Positions 15,595 through 27,500 of a stretch of 32,450 nt of DNA are shown here, piece after piece. The DNA lies in NCBI GenBank assembly GCA_944383315.1, contig CALWPB010000011.1, positions 1 to 32,450 of the forward strand. The letters run 5' to 3'. The notes beneath the pieces were generated by a model. The model had not been told where the DNA came from. It was given only the letters and a program-made list of their open reading frames with translations, and ran no database searches. How positions within the stretch are numbered: position 1 is the first letter of the stretch; the number at the start of each line of letters is the position of its first letter. Both the position numbers and the translations under genes were made by a program. Source of the stretch: an uncultured Clostridia bacterium. Its GTDB lineage: Bacteria > Bacillota > Clostridia > Christensenellales > UBA1242.

Positions 15595-18500
15595 ATGAAT
15601 AGTAAGAGTTTTACGGTTAAAAGCAAATATTTTGTTTTATTGTTGATTTTTGCGTGTATAGCGACTTTTTGTTTAGGAGTGGCGGGTTGTGGCGATATAT
15701 ATGCGAACTTACGCGTTACAGTTTCGGTAAATAATGTTGAACTGTATCTTGATGCTCCTAGTATTCCGCCGACAGATACTGATGGCGATACCACAGGAGA
15801 ACCTACGGACTATACAACCGCTATTATTACAGCAACTGTCGAAGGCGCAAGTGCCGAAATGCTTAAAGACGTTGATTTCTGGTTTAAAGATAGCACGGTA
15901 GCAAGTGCCGAAGTGCTTTCTATTCAAGACAATGTTTCAACTATTCGTATAACTGCTAAAAATGCAGGCACGACCACTATGCGTGTGGTTTCTCGTGAGT
16001 TAAGTACTGTTTATAGCGAAGATATAATTGTTACAGTATACAAAAATGCTACTAATATGCAGTTTCTTGACCAAAATATAGCGCTTCAAGCAGGACACAG
16101 TATGGCGCTTGAAACGGGGAGTTTAATCGGGTTTACACCAAGTCGTGTATATCCAAGCACGGCTCAATTTGAAATAATGACTCCCGACAATCCTTTGTGG
16201 AATAGTGCTTATGGAACTATTGCTCCTAATGGGGTAACTATTGTTGATAATGTACTTTCAGCCAGCGCTGATGCAAATACAGGAATAGTACAAATTGTTG
16301 CAAGTATGCCTAATGGTATCAGTTGCGCTGTTTATGTAATGATTTACAATAGTATAGACGAGAGTGCAATTCATCTTACGCAAGGCGGGACGGAAGTAGA
16401 AAATCTTACTCTTACTATCAATTCTAGCGAAATGAATACAGCAAATCTAAATGTGGCAGTTGACGAGTATGTGCAAAACTATAATATTAGACTTACAGTG
16501 AGCGATGATAGCGCGTATACAAGCCCTATAGATGCTGATGGGAATTTCACACTCAACGCAATGGACAGCGGAACAACAACATTAAATATAAATATTGATA
16601 TCATTGACCCAATAACAAATAGAACTTATGTTACTTTTACACGTAGTTACGATGTAAGAATTTTGCGAATCGCAGACCAAGTCATAGTGTCGGGTAACGG
16701 AATTGCTCCAACTACCGAACCTGTAAATATGGACGTTCAGGACCATTATGAGAATATCCGTGGCGCCGAAGTTAATATCAAAATCGGCCCCGAAGAAGCC
16801 ATAAACCGCAATTTTGAAATACGAGTTACCGAAATTGATGGCGAAATACCAGGGAGTGATGTTTTTGAAAATAAATTAAGCGGACTTTATATTTATGTCA
16901 GCGGGCGTAGTTACGCAAATATTCAAGATTATATAGGTTATCAAAATTATATTTTTGGTGAGTTACTCCGCAATGATACGTATTTTTATGTAGCGCTTGC
17001 TGAAAATACCACCATAGAACACTCATTTACTCTTGAAATTCTTGCAAACACATTTGATGATACTTTACCTGTGGTAACAAATACAATTACTTTTGAGGTA
17101 AAAGCGGGAGTAACCGCTATTATTCCGTCCGTTGCTCAGCTTCAAGTATCAGTCGGTGGCGCAACAAACTTTAATATAAACTATGAAACAAGTATGGGTA
17201 CGGCTATTGGTAACCCAACATTCACTTTTGCTATTGGAGATACGAGTGTTGCTTCTATTGAAAGCAGTGGAATAGAATATTCATACATTTTGAACGGTCT
17301 CAAAGAGGGGGAAACTACTCTTACAATTACAGCGGAAAGCGGTGTTACTATCACAATACCAATTTACGTATATGTAGTGCCTGATGAGTTTTACCTTTCA
17401 ACTGACCGTAGTTACGAAAATAGCAACATTGCCCAAGATACTTGGAATGCCGAAGATTATCGCAACCCAAATGATATGTTGCTTGATAAAGGTGTAATAA
17501 GCCTTACTGTAAAACAAGGGGCTACAATAGATGTAAGTTGTATAAGTAATCCTGTTAGCAGTAACGCAGATTCATTAAGTATTCTTATTGCTTCTGATGA
17601 TGCAAATAATGAATATATAAGGTTATCAGATTTACAATCGGACAACACATTTAGTTTCTATGCAATAAGCGCAACCACAAATCCTGTAAATATTTTTGTA
17701 ACCTTTACATTTAATAGACAGACCGAAACGGGGTGGGAGCAGGTAACAGGTGAACGCATATTGCAAGTGTCGGTATATAAACCCCTTAATATGTTCTATT
17801 GGAACGGAACTCAGGAACTTAAAAACATTACAATCAATCCTCTTTATGATATAAATAGCCTTAATGTTGACCAGCAAGGGCTTGCATCAACTACTCTCAA
17901 TATTTTCTTAAACAGTGATGCTACAGTATTAGTTAATGGTGGCAGTATTGAATGGAGTGTTGCAGACCCTGACCTTGTAACCATTTCACCAAATGGCACA
18001 TCAGTAACAATTACTGCAAATTTAAGCCCGCAGGATACTTTAAGTAGATACGAAACTGTTTTGTATGCTTCAATAAACGAATTTGGTACGATTCACACCA
18101 TTTCGTGTACAATACCGATTATTAGACCTGTAATGGTCGAAGGTATCGAAGTAACTAATTACGACGATACGGAAGGTGTTAGATTAAATGATTTGGGTAC
18201 AGAGTCGCGCACAAGTTTTGAAATAAATACCCGTATTTCTCCACGAAATGCCTTTAATGGAAATGTGGGCTACAAACTCTACAATGCAAGTTTGAATGCA
18301 AGCGGTATTCCTGAGGCTACCACTGAATACACGGGGGCGGAAGCCGATGCTATAGTTAGATTTGACCCAAGCATTCCAAATCGTATTATTGCACAAAATG
18401 CAGGTTATGCAGTAATTCGCATATATCCGCTTGATAGAGTAAACTCGGATAATGTTGACTTTGATTCAATTTATCACGTTGATATTTGGGTAGTGGTCGA

Positions 18501-21500
18501 AGATGGTGAAATAACTCCATATTCAATTTACACTGCCGAAGATTTCATAGCAATAGGTAATAGTGCCGAAGCCTTGACTAAAAACTACAACTTAATGCAA
18601 ACTATCGACCTTACAAATTATTCTAGTTACTTGCCTTTGGGACGTGAGTTCGGCGGTAATTTTAGCGGTACACTTAATTCATATAGATATGAATATGACG
18701 GACACAAACAATCAGTTATTGGCATAATGCTTCCAAGCAACTTTGCTGTTACTGAAAGTTCAATACTTGGCGGACTTTTTGGAAACATTAGCGGGACTAT
18801 AAGCAATATTGATTTCGGTTTTACAGATGTAAGGCTCGACCTTACAGAGATTACAGCGCGCGCTTCAGGTATCTATGAAATTAATCTAGGCTTGCTCGCA
18901 GGAGTTGTAGACGGGAATGTAAATAATGTTGCGATTAGGCTTTCAAACTATGCTACTCGCACGATGTCTATAACTGGTGTTTATAGCGCTGAATATACTC
19001 TTACTTTTGGCGCTCTCTCGGGTAGACTAAATGGTGCAGCAAGCGGAGTTTACACAAATATATCTTTGCGTACTGATTTAGACGCTACAAAAATATATAT
19101 AGGTGGCCTAGTTGGTGTATTTAATGGTACAGTGTTGGGTCAGTCAGGTGAAGCGACTTTGAGCCGCGTAAACCTTACACTTTCACGCGCAACATATTTT
19201 GAAGACAGCGACAGCGCAATAGGTGGACTTGTTGGCGAAATTACACAAGGCAATATTTACAATCAAAACGTAATAGGTACAGTAATCGCTAGTCAATATA
19301 ATAATGTCGGCGGTTTTGCTGGTAAAAATGCTGGTACATTCGGTGCATTTATTGACAATGTTGAATATCGCAATTTGGCAGGTGTCAAGACGCAAGGTCG
19401 CGACTATGTCGGCGGTATGGTGGGGTACAATACAGGTACTGTAAATTATAGTCGTGCTGAAAATTATGAGAATATAAGCCTTGTTGGCAGCGCACAAGCA
19501 ATGGCTAGCGGTAATAATTACGTTGGCGGACTTATAGGTTATGCGGAAGGCGGCAGAGTTACTTATTCGTATGCAATGAGTTATGTAAATCAAGACTTTG
19601 TAAATACAGGGCTTGGCAATTTTAATGGCGACGTAATTGGGGCAAACTTTGTCGGTGGTATGATAGGTTATGCACATAACACATATATTACCAGTTGTTT
19701 TGCAAGTAACAATGTGTTGATTTCTAGCGGCATAGGTGGTGGACTTATTGGGCAAATGGAAATTGATACAAATACACCACTTACACAAAGCATTGTGCTT
19801 AATGCTTACGCAAACGGTAACATTATTTCAAATAATTCTAACAATACCCAAGCGGGTGAGTTAATCGGTGTGTACACAGCAGGCGGCGCAACTAATTATG
19901 TAGATACTTGCTATGCTCACGTTGTTATCAAAAATATTCCAAATGACGTTATTTACCGCAATTTATTTGGTACAAACACAAGTGGCGGAAATGTAATAAA
20001 TACATATTATCTTGCGGATACCACTTCGGGTAACGGTATTGCACACGATGATATGATAGTGCAATCAGGAAGTAATGACTTCAATACAAATATTGTGTAT
20101 ATAGGCTGGGGCTTTGGTGATGCAAACTCGGGACAAGCGTGGGTACAATATGACCCAACATATATGCAAGGTGTTAATGGCGAGTTACCATTGCTTTTTG
20201 ATATGGATAGAGGCTGGCTATACAATCAAGCAATCAATCATATAAATGTAACCCCGCTTAACTTTAAAGCGGACGGCGACTTGTTGCCAACATTTATAAA
20301 TTACAATGGCTTGGGCAGTATTGTAATGCTTGATAATATTCGAGAAAATGCAGACGGCGAACGAGTGCTGAATATCTACAACACAAGCGATACTACACCA
20401 AACGGACTGTTTAATATCGAAGTGCTACCGCAGATTGACCCTACAAAATGGAGTTTGTCAGTTACTTCTTCAAATACACAAGTTGGCGAAGTCGTTCAAG
20501 ATAGCCTAACGGTACTCGGTGCGTATATAATTTTTAAACGTACAGGCACATTTACTTTGACATTCCAGTCATTACTTGATATCAGCGCAAATTTTGTAGT
20601 TGAAATCAATGTAGTTAGTGGCTTTAATGATTATGACGTACTTGACGACAACGACAACTCTATTACACAAATAGGGCAAAATATAATTAGCATCAAGAAA
20701 AATAATGGCTCACTATTAATTCCGTCATTTACACGTAATAGTGATGGTGAATATTACGACACAATAGGTATTAGATATTCGACACGCGACACAGGATACT
20801 TTGAATTTAGTAATTATCCATTTAATGGTGGAATAGCATACGTTCCTTACGGTCAGCCAAATTTACTGGGCGGTATTGAAGCAACCCCGACAGGTGGCAT
20901 TGAAATTATGCTTTGCCCGTATGTCGAAGTAACATTTGGCGGTGTCGTATACAATTACAGTTTTGAAGATATTGCTAAAAATTTCTATTGTATAGTTTAC
21001 AACGGTATTACGCAAGCAGGCTTTAATGCCGAAGCATCAGATGCTGTTGTCGAAAGTAGTGGCACTTCAACTATTCAGTTTGATGTTTATTCGGACAACA
21101 CAACCGCTGTAAATATTTCTGCTCCTGTTGTAACTCAAAATGGGGAAAGTGTAGACAGTAGCAAAATCTTAACTGTATTAGAGCCTGAAATAGATACAAA
21201 TGTGCGCTATACGCAAAAGTATCTATTCCAACTCCAAGATAGCGACAAAGCAATCACTCAAGATGTTACATACAATATTTCATTAACCGTAAGCGATGAA
21301 AGCGGACTGTTTGGGTCATACAATTTTACGGTTACATTCACACCTTCTAGCATTTCACACATTGACATCAAGCATTTCACTTATGGTGCAGCATCTATGG
21401 AACAAGGCGAGGCAGATAGTAACTTAATTTCTCCGGGAACGCGTGGAGTTTTGCGCGTTGATGTAACCCCTGAGTATGCATATTATGATTATTTGCTCTT

Positions 21501-24500
21501 ATCAAGTACACGCGATGCAACCACAGGTCAGCGCGTGCAATTACAACAAATGGTTTACCGTAATGGTCAACTTACAACAATCCCTACATCTTACGATGCA
21601 AACGGTGCTTTGATTGTTAATAAAATTACGGGCTATGACGCAAGCGGCAACGCGTACTACAATGGTGTAATTTACGTAAGCACATTGATTACTAACTTCT
21701 TTACAGAAGGTTATGGTTTTACAATAAGTGTAACTGCGATGCGTAACAATGAGCCAAATTACGTATTTAGTCCGCAGTATATCAATCTCGTAACTACATT
21801 TGCACCACACGCAACCATTACACTTGATTCGGACAACGGAGATGCAATAGGGAAAGGTACTGTTGCAAACTTGCGACTTAGTGGCGAGTTGATGAATAGC
21901 CAAATTAGTTTGAGCGCAAGTTATGGCACGGCTGGAAATGGTACATATACTGACACTCAACTTTGTGCTTTTGACCCGAATATTCGTACATACTTCGGGG
22001 ACGGCGCAAGAGAAACAGTAGACACTATTATTCCGTTCTATGTGGGTATTGATGCGCGTCCAACAAACGGTGCTATTACTATTACTGTTCGTATTGACTC
22101 AACAACAGCAACAGGCGGCTTGCTTAATCCGTTAGTGCTTCAATATACTATTTATGTTGTAGATTATGAAGTTTCAAATATTTACGCAAACGGTACTGAA
22201 AACGGTGGTGCATTAAATGCAACTATTCGTACATACACCACTATGCAAGCAGTTTGGGAAATTGTAGAGCCGAGTCTTGACGACTACCGTAAGTTTATTG
22301 CAGGCGATGAAACAATGTTTGCTGACTCCCTTGCACTGATTAGGAGTAAAGCAAGTGCAAAGTTACAGATAATCAACGAGTTAGGCGCTGGACAGGGTGG
22401 TGCGTGGTACTACAATGACGGAAACGGTTATGTAGCCGTACAACCAGCATTGTCTTATCCCGACTTTATCATAAGTTACACCACAATGAATGACGGCAAT
22501 TCTTATTACTTAATTCGTGGTAAAACGCTCGCTAGCAACTTGCCATTTAGATTGAGTGTAGGTTCATATTATGTCTATGACGAAAGTTTAGGGTGCTATG
22601 TACTTACATTAGAGAGCGAATTAGAGGGAGTTGCTCAGGAAAATATTCTAGCAAACTATCTAAAACTTCTCGAACAAGACTTTATTGTAAATGTAATTAA
22701 CAATACAACAGAAGATACTCCTGACCTTGTAGACTCAGTCGAGAAATTGCGCAGTATGCAAGCAGGAATGAGTTATATGTTGACTACCGATTTAGTGCTT
22801 ACTAATTGGACACCGCTTGATGTTGCTATTGAATCGTTAGACGGTAACGGACACGTAATTTATTTGCGTAGTTTTGCTGGCACAAACGGTGCTGATTCGG
22901 TAAATTATGGTTTGTTTAGTACATTACAGTCTGGTACTGTATTGAAAAACTTGATTGTAGATGTTTCTTATAACATTTGGGTAGACTTGCAGGGAGCAAG
23001 CACTGTAAACTTTGGTTTTATTGCAGGTGTTAATGACGGCGGTGTGATTTATAACTGTGATGTTGTTGTAACTCAAAGCAAGGAAGACTGGCGCACAATT
23101 TATAACAATACTTCACACACAGTTAGCAACAATACCGACTTTGCTTTTGCAAGTTCTGTATTCAATCAAATGGCAGAAGAGCGCGGAAATTATGCAAATT
23201 ATAAGTCTCTTGCATCAACATTTATACTTACCGATATAAGTACTTCGGGTAGGAGAGTAATAACAAATATTGGTGGACTTGTTGGGCAAAATAATGGTTA
23301 TATTACAAATAGCCGTATAGGTAGAGTAGATAATGAAAACCCATTGGGGTACGATAGAGTAAATAGAAAATATGCTCTACAAGGGCTCAACTTGTTTGCA
23401 TCAGGTAATGTCGGCGGACTTGTGGGACAAAATAGGGGAGTAATCTCAAATAGTTATTTCGCAAACGGTACTATTGTAAACTACAGTATGTCGATTTATA
23501 GTGCTAGCAACACGTATGGCTCAAAAACGGGCGGTTTGGTGGCTGACCAAACGAACGCGGGAAGAATCGAATCAAGTTACGCAGTCGGTCAGTTGGATGA
23601 TACTGCTAGGTCAAGTCTAGGCGGCATTATTTCATACGGAACGATAGGCGGACTTGTACATTCAAATGCAGGCTCTATAATTAACAGTTATAGCAATGTT
23701 GCATTGTCGAGTTCAAATGCTATGGGTGGATTTGTGTATGAAAACATAGGCACCGCAACTATTAGATATTGCTACTCAATGAGTAAGATAAACGACACTG
23801 GACTTATAAATGGTGTGTTTATAGGTGCCGATGCCGAGGGTAATATTCAAAACAGTGAAGATGCAACAGTAGAATATAGTTACTACTACAGTGTTGACAA
23901 TATCTATGCAGATGCGCAAGAGCCCGCTCAGGCAATTTCTGCAAACGAATGGAGCGACTCTCAAGGGCTCGCTTTTGATGGTTTTGTTATAGCAGATAAC
24001 GATATGAGTACGTGGTATATAAATCCTAATCGCACATATTTAGGCCCACAACTTCGTTTTGCAGACAAAGTGTTCTACTCGCACAGGTCAGATGATTATA
24101 CGTATGATGCAGGCTTTGAGAACGGTACACAGGATAACCCAGCACTAATTACTAGCCTTGAAGACTGGAACAACGTGTTTAGTTATGAAGACGAACTAGG
24201 GACAATTCGCTCTGCCTTTATGGAGCAAAACCCTGAGTATACGTCGTCATCAAGCCGTGTGGCTCGCTATATCTTTGGAGATTACTATGTAACTATACTT
24301 GCTGATATTAATTTCGGTTCATCATTAGATGAAACAGCATATAGGACAATTTTCAAAGGGAAAATGCTCGGTAATGGATATATTTTATCAGGCTTAAATT
24401 ATAGACAGTCCAGCACCCAAACAGTTTCAACTAATGACTTTGGTTTGTTCAATTCGTTAGAAGATGCAGTAATTACAAATCTCAATCTCGAAGTAGAAAC

Positions 24501-27500
24501 AGAAATCACGACTCGTGCTCGTCACGTAGGTGTGCTTGCTGGTTCGGTTATAGATTCCTTTGTCGAAAATGTAAATATTATGGCTTCAAATATCAATTCA
24601 TCAGTAACAGGACTTAATATGACGGGAGCGCTCGCAGGCTTTGTTACTGGCGATAGCGAGATTCGTAATATTACAAGTGAAATTGCTGTAAACTCAATTA
24701 GTGCTACAAGTTCAACAGCACTTTATAACTACTATACTCCAAGTCAAGTTTACAGAGATTACTCGTATGCTGGTGGTGTAGTAGGTGTTATTGACCTTAA
24801 TGCAGAAGAGAATGCCGAAAATAACCCACGTGTGCAAAACTTGCGTGTAACAGGCAACGTTGATATTTACGGAGAAATTGCAGGTGGTGTGGTTGGACTT
24901 ATTGCCGAAAATAGTGAAGCAAAGGCTTTGCGTTTCGTACTTGATACCACCAACAACAACGCGCCACGTATTAGGGGTTCAAACTTTACTGGTGGACTTG
25001 TAGGCGAAAACCGCGGACAGTTGCTGAATTCATACATTGCCCTTGCAGACGATGAGCAAATCGCTCTGGATACTGCGATTAATTCCGCAGATAATCCTGC
25101 AAATTATATAGGATACACAGAGTTATTCAATAACAACGAAACATCAACCGCAGTCGGCGGACTTGTAGGACTGAACATAGGCGGACTAATTAATAATTCT
25201 TACTCGCGTGTTGCAGTTATTGCTCAAAATAGTACTGTTGCAGGTGGGTTAGTTGGTATGGCAATCATTCCGCCAACAGAAAATGCATCAGGTAATGCGG
25301 ACTATGACAACTTAACTGGTGTAACATTGTCTTATTTGCGCAACCTATCACAAGGTAGTGAGCAAGTATTTGAAACAGGGAACTTTGCAAATTACTCACT
25401 TAGCGAAGATGGACGAATTAGTTTGGCGGGCGAACTCCGTTTTAGCGGAATTCTTAACCAAGTATACACAACGGGCGCATTAAATGGTGGTACGGTATTA
25501 GGTGGTGCAGTGGGTGCAATGATTGGCGCACCTGTTTCGACCAATTCAACCGAGGCCCTGATTGCAGCAATAAACAACTACGACTCAACCGACCAAACCC
25601 TCACAAGCAAACCTGATAACCCTAGTTTTATGGTAGGTAGCGTTATAGGTTATCTTGGGTTTAGCGTAGGTACATCTAATAATGCAGGAGTTATTCCATT
25701 TGTAAGCGCTGTTGAAATCACAGGCGATAACAGTCTTGGTACTGCTGCTACAAACGTGAAAGCAGTCGGTAGCATTGGCAATGTTACGCTTCACGCAATA
25801 GGAAATGTAGGTAGTGCAAATAATGAAATTGCCAACATTTCAGTAACAACAACATCATTTATAACAAGCGCAACATCAGTAGACGATAGGTCATTTAATG
25901 GCTTTAATGATGCAATTTGGAATTTGGACACTACAAAGACCGCGCACAGATTCCCAATACTTAACGCAAACTATTCAGCAACAGTTTCGGAAATATCAAG
26001 TATGGACGAACTCTTTGATTTCCTTGAAAACGCAAATCAAAACAGTTACGGTAGAATTGTAACCGACATAGTTATCAACGGTTCTGACTGGTCAAACCGC
26101 GTAGGCGCACAAGGCAAAACTACTATTGCTAATAGTTGGAGTACTGCAATTAGCGGTAGGCTAGAAGGCGCTGTGCCTACAACAGTTTCAGGTCAGGAAA
26201 CTACAAGGGCTGCAAATATCACGTTCCAGAATTTCTCAAATCAACAAGCACGTATTTTCCAATCATTCTTTGGTTATACAGACGGATTTAGAGTGCTAAA
26301 TATCAACTTTGTATTTAATTTCAGTCCCGAACTTAACAAAGATGCAGGGGCTATCATAGCAAACTTTGGATTGCTTGCGCAAGAAAGTAGGGGTTCGGAC
26401 TTCGAAAACCTAAATATCACAATTAGTGAAGGTAACAGTGTAATTGCAGATAAACTTGACAATATTTCGCTCGTTACAGGTACTGCACAGAACTGTAATT
26501 TTGTAAATGTAAACGTCAACGGTACGATTACAACTCCTGACACCAGTCAAAACGGCGGCTTTACGTCAAATAGTGGCAGTTCGGTAAATATCGGTGCATT
26601 GTTTGGTACAGGTCTAGTTACAAACTCAATAAATGGTACACAATTTGGCACATTCAATGTAAATTATCAGTCAAACAACAACTATACACTCAATATCGGT
26701 AGTTTAGGCGGTATTTCAAACGGAATTTTGAATGCCCGTGCAGTATTGTTGCGTGAACAGCCAAACATTGAGTTTAATGCGACTATTACAGCCAACAATA
26801 ATGATGCAGATATCAATCTTGGTGGTTTGTTTGGTCAAGTTGCAGGTTCTGCACAAGTGCTAAATGTTCACAGCAGTGGTACTTTGAGCATAAACAGAAC
26901 AAACGGCAATACAAACTCAAATAGTTACGTTGCAGGTATTATCGGTAAGGCAACAAATGCAACATTAAGTAATGTTTACAGCAGTATGAGTATTAATTCC
27001 GCTATTGAGAGCGGCAGGGTATACCTTGGTGGACTGGTCGGCAGTATGACAAATAATCAAGAGTTTACAGGCACCAATTCATCAATGACATTTAGCGGAT
27101 ATACAACAAGCAACTCTGCGTTTAGTGGTACGATTACACACACTGCAACAGCAAATAGTATGATATACGCAGGTGGAATAGTTGGATTTGCCCAAAATAA
27201 TCTCATAATGGACAACGCAAATGTTGTGCCTACAGGACAGCCACGACTTATATTTGATACAGTGTTAAATAGTGGAAATATCAATATAAATACTTCCGCT
27301 ACCAACATTTACGCAGGTGGCTTGTTCGGTGAAATTAGGCAAGGAAGATATAGAGACGGCAACTACACCGAACTTGAGAGGCCAAACGGTATCTTGCGAG
27401 TAACAGAGAGTGCATTTACAGGGCAGTTGCTTGTAAATAATGGACTTTCTGCAAATAGTTATAACTATCTTGGCGGTATCGCGGGCTATACTCAAATTTC

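Noticed and set aside
19183..19788. 201-residue minus-strand open frame inside the giant gene
   Set aside because: It lies antisense to strongly supported repeat coding. Its Ile/Thr/Cys-rich composition is what reversed Asn/Gly/Val codons give, and no ribosome site was seen.
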